Positions 39,838 through 51,102 of a stretch of 64,000 nucleotides of DNA are shown here, one piece after another. Made by a program: the position numbers and the translations under genes. The stretch's first letter is position 1. The number at the start of each line of letters is the position of its first letter. The DNA is taken from the NCBI RefSeq assembly GCF_000828055.2, contig NZ_CP010523.2, forward strand, positions 3,906,001 to 3,970,000. Direction: 5' to 3'. Source of the stretch: Klebsiella variicola (lineage in GTDB: Bacteria > Pseudomonadota > Gammaproteobacteria > Enterobacterales > Enterobacteriaceae). The notes below the pieces were generated by a model. The model searched no databases. It was given only the letters and a program-made list of their open reading frames with translations, and had not been told where the DNA came from.

Positions 39838-41739
39838 ATGAAATTACAGAATTCTTTCCGCGACTATACGGCTGAATCCTCGCTGTTCGTGCGCCGGGCG
39901 CTGGTCGCTTTTTTGGGGATTTTGCTGCTTACCGGCGTTCTGGTCGCCAACCTGTACAATGTGCAAATCGTTCGCTTCAATGATTATCAGACGCGTTCGA
40001 ACGAAAACCGCATCAAGCTGGTACCGATCCCGCCGAGCCGCGGCATTATTTACGATCGCAACGGCACCCCGCTGGCGCTTAACCGCACCATTTATCAGCT
40101 GGAGATGATGCCGGAGAAAGTCGATAACGTGCAGCAGACGCTGGATGCGCTGCGTGACGTCGTCGATTTAACCGACGATGATATCGCCGGCTTCAAAAAG
40201 GAGCGCGCACGCTCCCATCGCTTTACCTCGATTCCGGTAAAGGTCAACCTCAGTGAAGTGCAGGTTGCCCGCTTTGCCGTCAACCAGTACCGCTTTCCCG
40301 GCGTGGAAGTCAAAGGCTACAAGCGTCGTTATTATCCCTATAACTCGGCGCTGACGCACGTCATTGGCTACGTCTCAAAAATTAACGATAAAGACGTCGA
40401 CCGCCTCGACAAAGAAGGCAAGCTGGCTAACTACGCCTCGACCCACGACATCGGTAAGCTGGGTATTGAGCGTTATTATGAGGATGTCCTGCACGGTCAG
40501 ACCGGCTACGAAGAGGTTGAAGTGAACAACCGCGGCCGCGTCATTCGACAACTGAAAGAGGTGCCGCCGCAGGCCGGACGCGATATCTACCTCACTCTCG
40601 ATCTCAAGCTGCAGCAGTATATCGAAACCCTGCTGGCCGGTAGCCGTGCCGCCGTGGTGGTCACCGATCCGCGTACCGGCGCCGTTCTGGCGCTGGTATC
40701 TACGCCAAGCTATGACCCGAACCTGTTCGTCGACGGCATCTCCAGTAAAGATTACTCCGGCCTGCTCAACGATCCGAACACGCCGCTGGTCAACCGCGCG
40801 ACGCAGGGGGTCTACCCGCCGGCGTCAACGGTAAAACCGTACGTCGCCGTCTCGGCGCTGAGCGCCGGGGTGATCACCCGCAATACCAGCCTGTTCGACC
40901 CAGGCTGGTGGCAGCTGCCTGGCTCCGATAAACGCTATCGTGACTGGAAAAAATGGGGCCACGGCCACCTGAACGTCACCAAAGCGCTGGAGGAGTCTGC
41001 GGATACCTATTTCTATCAGGTCGCCTATGACATGGGCATCGATCGCCTCTCTGAGTGGATGAGCAAGTTTGGCTACGGCCACTACACCGGTATCGACCTT
41101 TCTGAAGAGCGCTCGGGCAACATGCCAACCCGCGAATGGAAGCTCAAGCGCTTCAAGAAACCCTGGTACCAGGGGGACACCATTCCGGTGGGCATCGGTC
41201 AGGGGTACTGGACTGCCACCCCCATCCAGATGAACAAGGCGCTGATGATCCTGATTAACGACGGGGTGGTGAAAGTGCCGCACCTGCTGCAAAGCACCGT
41301 GGAAGACGGCAAGCCCGTTCCGTGGGTTCAGCCGCATGAGCCGCCGGTGGGCGACATCCATTCCGGCTACTGGGAAATCGCCAAAGACGGCATGTTCGGC
41401 GTGGCCAACCGCGGCAACGGCACCGCGCACAAATATTTCGCCAGCGCGCCGTATAAGATCGCGGCCAAGTCCGGTACCGCCCAGGTGTTCGGCCTGAAGG
41501 CCAACGAAACCTATAACGCGCACCGCATCTCTGAACGTCTGCGCGACCATAAACTGATGACGGCGTTTGCGCCTTATAACAACCCTCAGGTTGCCGTGGC
41601 GATGATCCTGGAAAACGGCGGCGCCGGCCCGGCGGTCGGCACCATTATGCGACAAATCCTTGATCACATTATGCTGGGCGATAACAACACCACGCTGCCA
41701 AGCGAAAACCCGGCGGTCACCGCAGGGGAGGATCAATAA
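39838..41739 (+). CDS. mrdA: Penicillin-binding protein 2, transpeptidase MrdA
   Basis: PBP2 is the cross-linking enzyme of the elongasome that keeps the rod shape. The 633-residue protein has one N-terminal membrane anchor (residues 20-42), a pedestal domain, and a transpeptidase domain. The nucleophile is S330 (PPASTVKP), with the SAD motif near 387 and KSGTA near 544. Start and stop codons overlap with mrdB by one base (TAATG). Confidence 0.97.
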   Translation: MKLQNSFRDYTAESSLFVRRALVAFLGILLLTGVLVANLYNVQIVRFNDYQTRSNENRIKLVPIPPSRGIIYDRNGTPLALNRTIYQLEMMPEKVDNVQQTLDALRDVVDLTDDDIAGFKKERARSHRFTSIPVKVNLSEVQVARFAVNQYRFPGVEVKGYKRRYYPYNSALTHVIGYVSKINDKDVDRLDKEGKLANYASTHDIGKLGIERYYEDVLHGQTGYEEVEVNNRGRVIRQLKEVPPQAGRDIYLTLDLKLQQYIETLLAGSRAAVVVTDPRTGAVLALVSTPSYDPNLFVDGISSKDYSGLLNDPNTPLVNRATQGVYPPASTVKPYVAVSALSAGVITRNTSLFDPGWWQLPGSDKRYRDWKKWGHGHLNVTKALEESADTYFYQVAYDMGIDRLSEWMSKFGYGHYTGIDLSEERSGNMPTREWKLKRFKKPWYQGDTIPVGIGQGYWTATPIQMNKALMILINDGVVKVPHLLQSTVEDGKPVPWVQPHEPPVGDIHSGYWEIAKDGMFGVANRGNGTAHKYFASAPYKIAAKSGTAQVFGLKANETYNAHRISERLRDHKLMTAFAPYNNPQVAVAMILENGGAGPAVGTIMRQILDHIMLGDNNTTLPSENPAVTAGEDQ

Positions 41740-42851
41740 TGACGGATAATCCGAACAAAAAATCGCTGTGGGATAAAATCCATCTTGACCCCACCATGCT
41801 GCTGATCCTGCTGGCGCTACTGACCTACAGCGCGCTGGTTATCTGGAGCGCCAGCGGTCAGGACGTCGGCATGATGGAACGTAAAATCGGCCAGATCGCC
41901 ATGGGCGTGGTGATCATGATCGTCATGGCGCAGATCCCACCGCGGGTCTATGAAGGCTGGGCGCCCTATCTTTATATTTTCTGTATTATTCTGCTGGTGG
42001 CCGTTGATGCTTTCGGCGCTATCTCCAAAGGGGCGCAGCGCTGGCTGGATCTCGGTATCGTCCGCTTTCAGCCGTCGGAGATAGCGAAAATCGCCGTGCC
42101 GCTGATGGTCGCGCGCTTTATTAACCGCGACGTCTGTCCGCCGTCGCTGAAGAACACCGCGATTGCGCTGGTGCTGATCTTCCTGCCGACCCTGCTGGTG
42201 GCAGCGCAGCCCGACCTCGGCACCTCGATTCTGATCGCCCTCTCCGGGCTGTTTGTGCTGTTCCTTTCCGGTCTAAGCTGGCGTCTTATCGGGATCGCCG
42301 TGGTGCTGGTCGCCGCCTTTATACCGATCCTGTGGTTCTTCCTGATGCATGACTATCAGCGCCAGCGCGTGATGATGCTCCTCGACCCGGAAACCGACCC
42401 GCTGGGCGCCGGCTATCACATTATTCAGTCTAAAATTGCCATTGGCTCCGGCGGTCTGCGCGGCAAAGGCTGGCTGCACGGCACGCAGTCGCAGCTGGAG
42501 TTCCTGCCGGAACGCCACACCGACTTTATCTTCGCCGTGCTGGCCGAAGAGCTGGGGCTGATTGGTGTGCTGATCCTGCTGGCGCTCTATATTCTGCTGA
42601 TCATGCGCGGGCTGTGGATCGCCGCCCAGGCGCAAACCACCTTTGGCCGGGTCATGGCCGGTGGTTTAATGTTGATTTTATTCGTTTATGTCTTCGTAAA
42701 TATTGGTATGGTGAGTGGTATTTTACCGGTGGTGGGCGTACCGTTGCCGCTGGTGAGCTACGGGGGCTCCGCCCTGATCGTATTGATGGCCGGGTTTGGT
42801 ATCGTGATGTCGATCCATACCCACAGAAAAATGTTGTCGAAAAGCGTTTAA
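41739..42851 (+). CDS. mrdB: Rod-shape peptidoglycan glycosyltransferase RodA (MrdB)
   Basis: RodA is the SEDS-family polymerase that works with PBP2. The 370-residue protein has about ten membrane segments. It keeps the FQPSEIAK block, the conserved [12 protein letters not shown], and the C-terminal GIVMSIHTH. It is coupled to mrdA by a one-base overlap. Confidence 0.97.
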   Translation: MTDNPNKKSLWDKIHLDPTMLLILLALLTYSALVIWSASGQDVGMMERKIGQIAMGVVIMIVMAQIPPRVYEGWAPYLYIFCIILLVAVDAFGAISKGAQRWLDLGIVRFQPSEIAKIAVPLMVARFINRDVCPPSLKNTAIALVLIFLPTLLVAAQPDLGTSILIALSGLFVLFLSGLSWRLIGIAVVLVAAFIPILWFFLMHDYQRQRVMMLLDPETDPLGAGYHIIQSKIAIGSGGLRGKGWLHGTQSQLEFLPERHTDFIFAVLAEELGLIGVLILLALYILLIMRGLWIAAQAQTTFGRVMAGGLMLILFVYVFVNIGMVSGILPVVGVPLPLVSYGGSALIVLMAGFGIVMSIHTHRKMLSKSV

Positions 42852-42862
42852 AGGGGTTTGCA

Positions 42863-44020
42863 ATGCGTAAGCAATGGCTGGGGATCTGCATAGCAGCGGG
42901 GCTGCTGGCGGCATGTTCGAGTGATGACGTGCAACAAAAAACGGTCAGTACTCCACAGCCGGCCGTCTGTAATGGCCCGACGGTTGAGATCAGCGGCGCC
43001 GATCCGCAGTATGAAACGCCGAACGCCACGGCGAATCAGGATTATGAGCGCGACGGTAAAAGCTATAAAATCGTTCAGGATCCGGCCAACTTTACGCAGG
43101 CTGGTTTTGCGGCGATCTATGACGCGGAACCTAACAGTAACCTGACCGCCAGCGGCGAAACCTTCGATCCGACCCAGTTGACCGCGGCGCACCCCACGCT
43201 GCCAATCCCGAGCTATGCGCGGATCACCAACCTCGCTAACGGCCGCATGATCGTCGTGCGGATTAACGATCGCGGCCCGTATGGTAACGATCGCGTTATC
43301 TCGCTCTCCCGTGCGTCTGCTGACCGTCTGAACACCTCGAACAACACCAAGGTGCGTATCGACCCCATCATCGTTGCGCCTGACGGTTCGCTTTCCGGTC
43401 CGGGAATGGCCTGCACCACCGTCGCCAAACAGACGTACGCCCTGCCCGCCCGACCGAATCTGGACGGCGGTGACACCACAGGTATGAACCAGCCTGCGCC
43501 TGCCGACGTTCGCCCGATCAGCAACAGCACGCTGAAGCCGGAAGACAGCGTCGGCGCGCCGGTGAACAGCGGCGGTTTCCTCGGCGCCCCGACGCCGCTG
43601 AACAGCGGCGTGCTGGAGAGTAGCGAGCCGGCAGCCACGACCGCCGCCACTGCGGCCCCTGCTGCTGCCGTCGCGACGCAAACGGCTCCCGTCACCGCGC
43701 CAGGCTCCATCCAGGGTAGCGTAGCGGCGACAGCGGCCACTGCCGCGACCGCCAGCGCCGTTGCCGCCTCCTCTACCGCCACCTCCAGCGCCAGCGGTAA
43801 TTTTGTCGTCCAGGTTGGCGCAGTGAGCGACCAGGCGCGGGCGCAGCAGTATCAGCAGCGCCTGAGCCAGCAGTTCTCGGTGCCAGGCCGGGTCACGCAA
43901 AACGGCGCGGTATGGCGTATTCAGCTGGGCCCGTTTGCTGATAAGGCGCAGGCCAGCGCCGTTCAGCAGCGCCTGCAAAGCGAAGCGCAGCTGCAGTCCT
44001 TTATTACTCGCGCCAACTAA
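42863..44020 (+). CDS. rlpA: Septal-ring lipoprotein RlpA (lytic transglycosylase family)
   Basis: RlpA is an outer-membrane lipoprotein with a double-psi beta-barrel and a SPOR domain that binds denuded septal glycan. The 385-residue product has a lipobox LAAC (C18), the barrel motif with VRINDRGPYGNDRVISLS near residues 130-150, and SPOR at about 310-385. The Ala/Thr-rich linker is longer than I recall for E. coli (362 residues in all). The ATG at 42863 has AAGGGG in front; longer in-frame starts lie inside mrdB. Confidence 0.94.
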   Translation: MRKQWLGICIAAGLLAACSSDDVQQKTVSTPQPAVCNGPTVEISGADPQYETPNATANQDYERDGKSYKIVQDPANFTQAGFAAIYDAEPNSNLTASGETFDPTQLTAAHPTLPIPSYARITNLANGRMIVVRINDRGPYGNDRVISLSRASADRLNTSNNTKVRIDPIIVAPDGSLSGPGMACTTVAKQTYALPARPNLDGGDTTGMNQPAPADVRPISNSTLKPEDSVGAPVNSGGFLGAPTPLNSGVLESSEPAATTAATAAPAAAVATQTAPVTAPGSIQGSVAATAATAATASAVAASSTATSSASGNFVVQVGAVSDQARAQQYQQRLSQQFSVPGRVTQNGAVWRIQLGPFADKAQASAVQQRLQSEAQLQSFITRAN

Positions 44021-44159
44021 ACGCCGCGGGCAGCCCGTTCACCTTGCGCATGTAAAAGTCATTAACAAACTCATGCGCAATGTCGGATGCTGGCCCGCAG
44101 AGCATTTGCTATAGTAAGGCACTTTTTTTAACTCCATCACGGATGCCGTTGTTCTGACC

Positions 44160-45359
44160 ATGAAGACCTCTTTCACCGCTCGTTTACTCATCACGGCGCT
44201 CTCCGTTGCAGCGCTCTCCTCCGCTGCCCGCGCCGATGACCTGAATATCAAAACGATGATCCCAGGCGCCCCGCAGATTGACGCCGAATCCTGGGTGCTT
44301 ATTGATTACAACTCCGGCAAAGTGCTGGCGGAAAATAACGCCGACTCCCGTCGCGACCCGGCCAGTCTGACCAAAATGATGACCAGCTATGTCATCGGTC
44401 AGGCGATGAAAGCGGGTAAATTCAAAGAGTCCGATCTGGTCACTGTCGGCAACGATGCCTGGGCCACCGGCAACCCGGTTTTCAAAGGCTCTTCTCTGAT
44501 GTTCCTCAAGCCGGGGATGCAGGTTCCGGTTTCGCAGCTGATCCGGGGTATCAACCTGCAGTCGGGTAACGATGCCTGCGTGGCCATGGCCGACTATGTT
44601 GCCGGTAGCCAGGACGCCTTCGTCAGCCTGATGAACAACTATGTTAACGCCCTGGGCCTGAAAAACACCCATTTCCAGACCGTTCACGGCCTCGATGCTG
44701 ACGGACAGTACAGTTCCGCGCGCGACATGGCGCTGATTGGCCAGGCGCTGATCCGCGATGTGCCGAACGAGTACTCTATCTATCGTGAGAAAGAGTTCAC
44801 TTTCAACGGCATCCGCCAGCTGAACCGTAACGGCCTGCTGTGGGATAACAGCCTGAACGTCGACGGCATCAAAACGGGTCATACCGACAAAGCGGGCTAC
44901 AACCTCGTCGCCTCTGCCACCGAAGGCCAGATGCGTCTTATCTCGGCGGTGATGGGCGGACGTACTTTCAAAGGTCGTGAGTCGGAAAGCAAAAAACTGC
45001 TGACCTGGGGCTTCCGCTTCTTTGAAACCGTCAACCCGATCAAAGCCGGCAAAGAGTTTGCTTCCGAACCGGCCTGGTTCGGTGACAGCGATCGCGCCTC
45101 GCTGGGGGTGGATAAAGATGTCTACCTGACCATCCCGCGTGGCCGGATGAAAGATCTGAAAGCCAGCTATGTGCTGAATAACACTGAACTGCACGCCCCG
45201 CTGCAGAAAAACCAGGTGGTCGGCACCATCAACTTCCAGTTGGATGGTAAAACTATCGATCAGCGCCCGCTGGTGGTGCTGCAGGAAATCCCGGAAGGGA
45301 ATTTCTTTGGCAAAATTATTGATTACATTAAGTTAATGTTCCACCACTGGTTTGGTTAA
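44160..45359 (+). CDS. dacA: D-alanyl-D-alanine carboxypeptidase DacA (PBP5)
   Basis: PBP5 trims the terminal D-alanine of periplasmic pentapeptides. The 399-residue precursor has a 25-residue signal peptide ending ARA. The SLTK nucleophile motif is at 69-72, followed by SGN near 136 and KTG near 238. A C-terminal amphipathic helix ([17 protein letters not shown]) anchors it to the inner membrane. The N-terminal signal differs from that of E. coli while the mature part is nearly the same. Confidence 0.96.
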   Translation: MKTSFTARLLITALSVAALSSAARADDLNIKTMIPGAPQIDAESWVLIDYNSGKVLAENNADSRRDPASLTKMMTSYVIGQAMKAGKFKESDLVTVGNDAWATGNPVFKGSSLMFLKPGMQVPVSQLIRGINLQSGNDACVAMADYVAGSQDAFVSLMNNYVNALGLKNTHFQTVHGLDADGQYSSARDMALIGQALIRDVPNEYSIYREKEFTFNGIRQLNRNGLLWDNSLNVDGIKTGHTDKAGYNLVASATEGQMRLISAVMGGRTFKGRESESKKLLTWGFRFFETVNPIKAGKEFASEPAWFGDSDRASLGVDKDVYLTIPRGRMKDLKASYVLNNTELHAPLQKNQVVGTINFQLDGKTIDQRPLVVLQEIPEGNFFGKIIDYIKLMFHHWFG

Positions 45360-45420
45360 AAATCGAACACTTGAAAGTGTGATTTCCATCCCCATATACT
45401 ATTTATCCAAGTAACCTGAT

Positions 45421-45452
45421 AACTCCCGCCCTTGGTGGGAGTTATTATTTTG
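45421..45452 (+). terminator. dacA terminator
   Basis: AACTCCCGCC pairs with GGTGGGAGTT over a three-base loop, with one G-T wobble, followed by ATTATTTTG. It stands 20 bases before ybeD. Confidence 0.8.
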
Positions 45453-45471
45453 TCGTAACACCGGAGCTGAC

Positions 45472-45735
45472 ATGAAAACCAAACTTAACGAACTGCTGGA
45501 ATTCCCTACCCCCTTTACTTACAAAGTAATGGGACAGGCGTTGCCGGAGCTGGTTGATCAGGTGGTGGAAGTGGTACAGCGCCATGCGCCTGGTGATTAC
45601 TCGCCGTCAGTAAAACCGAGCAGCAAAGGTAACTACCACTCGGTCTCCATCACCATCAACGCCACCCACATTGAGCAGGTGGAAACGCTGTACGAAGAGT
45701 TAGGCAATATCGATATCGTACGGATGGTGCTGTAA
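45472..45735 (+). CDS. ybeD: DUF493 family protein YbeD
   Basis: This 87-residue cytoplasmic protein has the ferredoxin-like alpha/beta fold of the YbeD family, which resembles the ACT-type regulatory domain. Its function is unknown. It lies between dacA and lipB, as in all enterobacteria. CCGGAGCTGAC precedes the ATG. Confidence 0.93.
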   Translation: MKTKLNELLEFPTPFTYKVMGQALPELVDQVVEVVQRHAPGDYSPSVKPSSKGNYHSVSITINATHIEQVETLYEELGNIDIVRMVL

Positions 45736-45745
45736 CCTTTTCCCC

Positions 45746-45772
45746 GACCCGGCCGCCGTGCCGGGTCCTTTC
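45746..45772 (+). terminator. Hairpin after ybeD
   Basis: GACCCGGC pairs with GCCGGGTC over a six-base loop, followed by CTTTC. The weak T tail suggests partial termination before lipB. Confidence 0.6.
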
Positions 45773-45839
45773 ATCCCCTTCCGCCCTGCTGTGATATACT
45801 CCCCGCCCTGAGTCCTCTCTTCCCGGCGGAGATGTTGTT

Positions 45840-46484
45840 TTGCAGCACAATAAAATTCTTATCCGGCAGCTTGGCCTGCAACCATACGAACCCATCTCGC
45901 AGGCGATGCATGAATTCACCGACGCCCGCGATGAAGACACCCTCGACGAGATCTGGCTGGTGGAACATCACCCGGTCTTCACTCAGGGCCAGGCAGGCAA
46001 AGCGGAACACGTGCTGGTGCCCGGCGATATTCCGGTGATCCAGAGCGATCGCGGCGGCCAGGTGACCTATCACGGTCCAGGACAGCAGGTAATGTATGTT
46101 CTGTTGAACCTTAAACGCCGCAAGCTGGGTGTGCGCGAGCTGGTGACGCTGCTGGAGCAAACGGTCGTTAATACCCTGGCCGAGTATGGCATCGAATCGC
46201 ATCCCCGCGCCGATGCCCCAGGGGTCTACGTCGGCGATCGCAAAATCTGCTCACTGGGACTGCGGATCCGCAAAGGGTGCTCTTTCCACGGTCTGGCGCT
46301 CAATATCGCGATGGATCTCGCGCCATTTCTGCGCATCAATCCCTGCGGCTATGCCGGCATGGAGATGACGCAAATGCGCCAGTGGCAGCCAGAGGTGACT
46401 CCAGAGACGGTCGCCCCGCGGCTGGTCGCCAATCTGCTGGCGCTGCTGAACCATCCCCCGCACGAATATCTCCCCCAGCAGTAA
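45840..46484 (+). CDS. lipB: Lipoyl(octanoyl) transferase LipB
   Basis: LipB moves octanoate from acyl carrier protein to the E2 and H proteins, where LipA inserts sulphur. The 214-residue product has [12 protein letters not shown] near residue 72, the catalytic lysine in DRKICSLG and the catalytic cysteine in INPCGYAG. The start is TTG at 45840 with GGCGGAGA in front; no in-frame ATG lies nearby. Confidence 0.95.
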   Translation: MQHNKILIRQLGLQPYEPISQAMHEFTDARDEDTLDEIWLVEHHPVFTQGQAGKAEHVLVPGDIPVIQSDRGGQVTYHGPGQQVMYVLLNLKRRKLGVRELVTLLEQTVVNTLAEYGIESHPRADAPGVYVGDRKICSLGLRIRKGCSFHGLALNIAMDLAPFLRINPCGYAGMEMTQMRQWQPEVTPETVAPRLVANLLALLNHPPHEYLPQQ

Positions 46485-46613
46485 ACGGTAGATCAGCGCC
46501 CCGCAGGCAGCGGGGCGCTAAATGATTAACACATTATTTTTGCAATCAATTGTCACGTACGGGAGGCGGTGGGCCGCTATACTTGCCCTATCATTCCCAA
46601 CCGGACTCATCGC

Positions 46614-47573
46614 GTGCCAGAGAATACGTCTCCGTCAGAATCCCCTGAACGACAGGATGAACGTTATGACCGCCAGATGTTTCGCATCCTGCGCAATATT
46701 GACCTCAACCTGTTAACCATCTTCGAAGCCGTTTACGTCCATAAAGGCATCGTCAACGCCGCTAAGATACTGAATATCACGCCATCGGCTATTAGCCAGT
46801 CGATTAACAAACTGCGGGCGCTTTTTCCTGACCCGCTGTTTATCCGCAAGGGGCAAGGTGTGATGCCCACCGCGTATGCTACCCATCTTCATCAGTACAT
46901 CAGCCGGGGTATGGAGGCTTTCCTCAGTGCGCTGGATATCGCTGGTAGCCCCCACCAGCAGCGGGTGATCACTATCGCCACCACGCCAGGCATGGGGGCG
47001 CTACTGATACCCATCGTGGCCAGTGCGCTAAAACCGGCCTTTCCGCAGATCCTGTTGCACAACATCGCCATCACCGACGCCGCGCGGCAGCTCGACCAGC
47101 GCCAGGTGGATCTGTTAATTGACACTCATCTGCACAGCGGCCAGGCGATAAGCCATCATGTGCTGTACCAGGATCGGGTACGGATGTACTGCCGTGCTGA
47201 GCACCCCGCGCTGCACGGCCCACAGGATGAAGCCCATCTCGCTCAGTATGAATTTGCGCTGCTGCTTCCGGAAGGCCAGCGCTACCCCACCCTTCACCGC
47301 CGCCTGCAGGAAGAGATGGGCGAACGACGCTGCGGATTCAGCACCTTTAACCTGCTGACCCAGGCAGCCATGATCGCCGAGAGCGACATGCTGGGGCTGA
47401 CCACCGAGCGCCTGTTCGCCATGGTATCCCGGCTCTGGCCACTGCAAACCCTGGATTTTCACTCCCTGCAGGACGAAAAAATTAATGTTGCGCTGCACTA
47501 CAATAAGCAAAGCGGGAAGGAGCCATTGCTGAAAGAAATTATCGAGACGGTAATCCAGGCGTTTAAGGCGTAG
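46614..47573 (+). CDS. ybeF: LysR-family regulator YbeF
   Basis: This regulator of unknown target has an N-terminal helix-turn-helix (GIVNAAKILN, SAISQSINKLR) and a LysR substrate-binding domain. It sits between lipB and lipA on the same strand, as YbeF does in E. coli. The start is uncertain: GTG at 46614 gives 319 residues, near the E. coli length. A GTG at 46569 and an ATG at 46677 are in the same frame. None has a strong ribosome binding site. Confidence 0.85.
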   Translation: MPENTSPSESPERQDERYDRQMFRILRNIDLNLLTIFEAVYVHKGIVNAAKILNITPSAISQSINKLRALFPDPLFIRKGQGVMPTAYATHLHQYISRGMEAFLSALDIAGSPHQQRVITIATTPGMGALLIPIVASALKPAFPQILLHNIAITDAARQLDQRQVDLLIDTHLHSGQAISHHVLYQDRVRMYCRAEHPALHGPQDEAHLAQYEFALLLPEGQRYPTLHRRLQEEMGERRCGFSTFNLLTQAAMIAESDMLGLTTERLFAMVSRLWPLQTLDFHSLQDEKINVALHYNKQSGKEPLLKEIIETVIQAFKA

Positions 47574-47753
47574 CGCACGGAAAGGAAAAGGATAAAACAA
47601 CAACTATTTTACAATTTGCGAGGCAGGCAGGCTGCTTTCTGCCCCTTTTCAATGGTATACTGCCTGCTCTTGATTCAAAAATAGTTGATAATTGCAACAT
47701 TTCATTGAATTAATTCGCTTTCCTTCGTGACTCGCAACTGGAACACGCACGCT

Positions 47754-48719
47754 ATGAGTAAACCCATTGTGATGGAACGCGGTGTTAAGTACCGCGACGC
47801 CGATAAAATGGCCCTTATCCCGGTGAAAAACGTGGCAACTGAGCGTGAAGCTCTGCTCAGAAAACCGGAATGGATGAAAATCAAACTTCCGGCAGATTCG
47901 TCCCGTATCCAGGGTATCAAAGCAGCGATGCGTAAGAACGGCCTGCACTCCGTGTGTGAAGAAGCCTCCTGCCCGAACCTTGCAGAATGCTTCAACCACG
48001 GTACCGCGACCTTTATGATCCTTGGCGCGATCTGTACCCGTCGCTGCCCGTTCTGCGATGTCGCGCACGGGCGCCCGGTTGCACCAGATGCGAACGAACC
48101 ACAGAAGCTGGCGCAAACCATCGCTGATATGGGTCTGCGCTACGTCGTGGTCACTTCAGTGGACCGTGACGACCTGCGTGATGGCGGCGCACAGCATTTT
48201 GCCGACTGCATCAGCGCCATTCGCGAGAAAAACCCGTCGATTAAGATCGAAACGCTGGTTCCGGATTTCCGCGGCCGCATGGATCGCGCGCTTGATATTC
48301 TGACGGTAACCCCGCCGGATGTCTTCAACCATAACCTCGAAAACGTACCTCGTCTCTATCGTCAGGTGCGTCCGGGCGCGGATTACAACTGGTCGCTGAA
48401 GCTGCTGGAGCGTTTTAAAGAAGCGCATCCGGAGATCCCGACGAAATCTGGCCTGATGGTCGGTCTGGGCGAAACCAACGACGAGATCATTGAAGTGATG
48501 CGCGACCTGCGTCGCCATGGCGTCACCATGCTGACGTTAGGCCAGTATCTGCAGCCGAGCCGTCACCACCTGCCAGTACAGCGCTACGTCAGCCCGGAAG
48601 AGTTCGAAGAGATGAAAGCGGAAGCGATGGCGATGGGCTTCACCCACGCCGCCTGCGGTCCCTTCGTTCGCTCTTCCTATCATGCCGACCTGCAGGCTAA
48701 AGGAATGGAAGTGAAGTAA
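47754..48719 (+). CDS. lipA: Lipoyl synthase LipA
   Basis: LipA inserts two sulphur atoms into protein-bound octanoate. The 321-residue radical-SAM enzyme has the CTRRCPFC cluster motif and the auxiliary-cluster cysteines in [14 protein letters not shown]. The conserved serine lies in the C-terminal [16 protein letters not shown] was taken as the start, as in E. coli, over an ATG nine codons upstream. A -10 TATACT at 47656-47661 inside an inverted GCAGGCAG/CTGCCTGC repeat may be its promoter. Confidence 0.96.
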   Translation: MSKPIVMERGVKYRDADKMALIPVKNVATEREALLRKPEWMKIKLPADSSRIQGIKAAMRKNGLHSVCEEASCPNLAECFNHGTATFMILGAICTRRCPFCDVAHGRPVAPDANEPQKLAQTIADMGLRYVVVTSVDRDDLRDGGAQHFADCISAIREKNPSIKIETLVPDFRGRMDRALDILTVTPPDVFNHNLENVPRLYRQVRPGADYNWSLKLLERFKEAHPEIPTKSGLMVGLGETNDEIIEVMRDLRRHGVTMLTLGQYLQPSRHHLPVQRYVSPEEFEEMKAEAMAMGFTHAACGPFVRSSYHADLQAKGMEVK

Positions 48720-48847
48720 CTGCCGCTTCTGCCGCTGCGCGCCTTTTCGCCGCAGCGGCCCCTCTCCGCTTCCTCTGCTTCCTCTGCTTCGCGTTTTCGT
48801 AACAGTTCGTTGCATCTTTTCTGCGCGGCATCGCCAAAAACGACAAA

Positions 48848-48872
48848 GGCCGCAACGATATTCGTCGCGGCC
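48848..48872 (-). terminator. tatE terminator
   Basis: On the minus strand GGCCGCGACGA pairs with TCGTTGCGGCC over a three-base loop, with one wobble, followed by TTTG. It lies 48 bases past the tatE stop. The remaining bases between lipA and tatE are C/T-rich (CTTCCTCTGCTTCC) and hold no gene. Confidence 0.75.
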
Positions 48873-48919
48873 TCTTCGCCGTTCCGCCAGCATCCCTCCG
48901 GGGGGACGCATCGGATCAA

Positions 48920-49126
48920 TTACTCTTTATGAGAGATCTTCTGCGCCGGCGCTTCTTCTTCCACGGTGGCTTTCTTCGCGCTATCGTCATCCTCGTTCAT
49001 GGCCTTTTTAAAGCCCTTGATAGCCGAACCCAGGTCGCCGCCCAGCGTACGTAATTTCTTGGTACCAAACACTAAGATAATCAGTGCTGCGACTACCAGC
49101 AGTTTGGTAATACTAATCTCACCCAT
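48920..49126 (-). CDS. tatE: Twin-arginine translocase subunit TatE
   Basis: TatE is a TatA paralogue of the Tat export pore. The 68-residue protein has one N-terminal membrane helix (residues 7-20), the FGTKKLR hinge, an amphipathic helix and a charged tail. It stands alone next to lipA rather than in a tatABC operon, which marks it as TatE. The 244 bases between it and the next gene hold nothing that I can identify. Confidence 0.95.
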   Translation of the reverse strand: MGEISITKLLVVAALIILVFGTKKLRTLGGDLGSAIKGFKKAMNEDDDSAKKATVEEEAPAQKISHKE

Positions 49127-49370
49127 AGCTAACCTTCTTCTCTATACAAGCTGCGAATACGCCATCATACACGCATTTATCCGTCATATTGTAATCCACC
49201 TGTGCGTGGGCTGCGTGATTCGGCCCAGAGCCTTCCCCCTGAAGGAGTTAGCGCAGGGGTGTCCGTCCTGACGTGCACAGCGAATTATTAGGATAAACAA
49301 TACGGGTATTTGACGCGCGGACACAATAGCAATCTGTAACAAGGTGAATCAAGCCCTGTTTAAAAAAACA

Positions 49371-50159
49371 TCACAATAATTGCGGTGGCGCAAATCGTCG
49401 GTTCTGCAGTACCGGCAAACGCTCGCGAACCCGCGCAAGGTGCTCTGCGGAGACATCGGCAAAGATCAGTTGCGGTTCGCTCCCGGCCCCCGCCAGCGTC
49501 GTTCCCAGCGGGTCAACAATGCGGCTCTGACCAATATTCCGCGTCCCGCATTCGCCTGCCGCCACGATATAGCAGGTCGTATCGAGCGCGCGCGCCGCCA
49601 ACAGCGTCGCCCAGTGGTGCTCTTTCTGTGGCCCTCTCACCCATGCGGTGGGCAGTACCAGCAGCTCAGCTCCGTTCAGCGCCAGCGATAGGGCCAGTTC
49701 CGGGAAGCGAAGATCGTAGCAGGTCATCAGGCCAACGCGTAACCCCGCCACTTCAATTACCGGCGGGATCTGCTGGCCAGGATCCACCCGCCGCGACTCC
49801 TGCATTGCGAAGGCGTCGTATAAATGCAGTTTGTGATAATGGGCTATTACTTCGCCATCCCGCAAGACCACCAGCGTATTGGTCGCACGGCCTTCTGCCG
49901 ACGGCACATGCAGCGTCAGGACGGTGGTCAAACGGTTACGCCCGCTCTCAGCCAGCAGCAACTGCAAAAACTCCCCATCCAGCGGCTGAGCCGATTTCAC
50001 TGACATATCCGGGTCGTTGTCATCTCGCGCCAGTAACGCCTCTGGCAGCACCAGCAGCGCCGCCCCTTCACGCGCAGCCTGTTGCATCATCGCCACACAG
50101 GTCTGCGCATTCGTCCGCCATACTGGCGTGACGGCAAATTGTCCTGCCGCTACCCGCAT
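49371..50159 (-). CDS. ybeM: Deaminated glutathione amidase (nitrilase family, YbeM)
   Basis: This metabolite-repair enzyme removes deaminated glutathione, a side product of transaminases. The 262-residue nitrilase-fold protein has the catalytic triad E40 (VLPEALLA), K110 (HYHKLHLYD) and C147 (LMTCYDLRF). The reading frame is intact here, whereas I recall ybeM of E. coli K-12 as broken. The function is assigned from its Nit1-type family and position beside tatE and crcB. Confidence 0.9.
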   Translation of the reverse strand: MRVAAGQFAVTPVWRTNAQTCVAMMQQAAREGAALLVLPEALLARDDNDPDMSVKSAQPLDGEFLQLLLAESGRNRLTTVLTLHVPSAEGRATNTLVVLRDGEVIAHYHKLHLYDAFAMQESRRVDPGQQIPPVIEVAGLRVGLMTCYDLRFPELALSLALNGAELLVLPTAWVRGPQKEHHWATLLAARALDTTCYIVAAGECGTRNIGQSRIVDPLGTTLAGAGSEPQLIFADVSAEHLARVRERLPVLQNRRFAPPQLL

Positions 50160-50248
50160 GTTTTTCTCCGGTCAGGTTATGAATAGCCAATCGCGCCCGT
50201 CGCGCGCTACACTTGAGGTTCTCTTATATCAAATAGCAGGAAACAACC

Positions 50249-50632
50249 GTGTTTCAACTTCTTTGCGCCGTTTTTATTGGCGGTGGCACCGGCAGCGTAT
50301 TGCGCTGGTGGCTCGGCATGAAGCTCAACCCTGTGCATCATGCTATCCCGATTGGGACATTGACGGCCAACCTGGTAGGCGCCTTTGTGATTGGTGCCGG
50401 GCTGGCGTGGTTTAACCGTCTGACGGATATTGACCCGATGTGGAAGCTCCTGATCACCACCGGGTTCTGCGGCGGGTTGACCACCTTCTCCACCTTCTCG
50501 GCGGAAGTGGTCTTTCTCCTGCAGCAGGGGCGGGTGAGCTGGGCACTCCTCAACGTGATGGTGAATTTGCTGGGTTCGTTTGCCATGACGGCCGTCGCCT
50601 TCTGGCTTTTCTCGCAGGCCGCCAGCCGTTAA
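50249..50632 (+). CDS. crcB: Fluoride channel CrcB/Fluc
   Basis: CrcB is a dimeric fluoride exporter of the inner membrane. The 127-residue protein has four hydrophobic segments and the conserved [22 protein letters not shown] and [10 protein letters not shown] motifs; the last supplies the phenylalanines of the pore. The start is GTG with AGCAGGAAACAACC in front. I saw no fluoride riboswitch in the 89-base leader. Confidence 0.95.
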   Translation: MFQLLCAVFIGGGTGSVLRWWLGMKLNPVHHAIPIGTLTANLVGAFVIGAGLAWFNRLTDIDPMWKLLITTGFCGGLTTFSTFSAEVVFLLQQGRVSWALLNVMVNLLGSFAMTAVAFWLFSQAASR

Positions 50633-50653
50633 CGATCTGAAAAACAGGCAAAA

Positions 50654-50678
50654 AAAAACCCGCGTTAAGCGGGTTTTT
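50654..50678. terminator. Bidirectional terminator between crcB and cspE
   Basis: AAAAACCCGC pairs with GCGGGTTTTT over a GTTAA loop, with an A run on the left. It serves both convergent genes. Confidence 0.92.
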
Positions 50679-50698
50679 ATATTCTACTGACGTGTTGG

Positions 50699-50908
50699 TT
50701 AGATAGCCATTACGTTTGCAGCAGAAGGGCCTTTGGCACCGTTAGTGATTTCGAACTCTACACGCTGACCTTCAGCCAGAGTTTTGAAACCGTTGGACTG
50801 GATTGCAGAGAAGTGTACGAATACATCTTTGCTGCCATCTTCCGGAGTAATGAAACCGAATCCTTTGGACTCATTAAACCACTTAACGTTACCTTTAATC
50901 TTAGACAT
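50699..50908 (-). CDS. cspE: Cold-shock-family RNA chaperone CspE
   Basis: This 69-residue nucleic-acid chaperone melts RNA hairpins and acts as an antiterminator. It has RNP1 KGFGFI at residues 16-21 and RNP2 VFVHF shortly after. The start at 50908 is fixed by AAGGTAATTTTG in front and by the family length; a longer in-frame reading through the leader was rejected. The position between crcB and pagP identifies it as CspE rather than another Csp. The leader of about 190 bases before pagP shows T-rich cold-shock-like sequence. Confidence 0.96.
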   Translation of the reverse strand: MSKIKGNVKWFNESKGFGFITPEDGSKDVFVHFSAIQSNGFKTLAEGQRVEFEITNGAKGPSAANVMAI

Positions 50909-51102
50909 CAAAATTACCTTTATATGAAAAATCGACACTAATGCTGTGTCGAGTATCAGTACACCAATTGTGGTACCTTTTGTCCAGTGCAACTTTGCTA
51001 AAAAGTGATAAAAGTCGCTATCTTTTTTAGTGGGTAACGCTTTAGTCCTTGTTTTTCCACAAGACACACCGCTTATCTCATTTATTGCTAAGACTTAGCG
51101 AA

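Noticed and set aside
50160-50248. A fluoride riboswitch before crcB
   Set aside because: The leader is short and has none of the conserved GGNGAUGG-type core that I would expect; enterobacterial crcB genes usually lack it.
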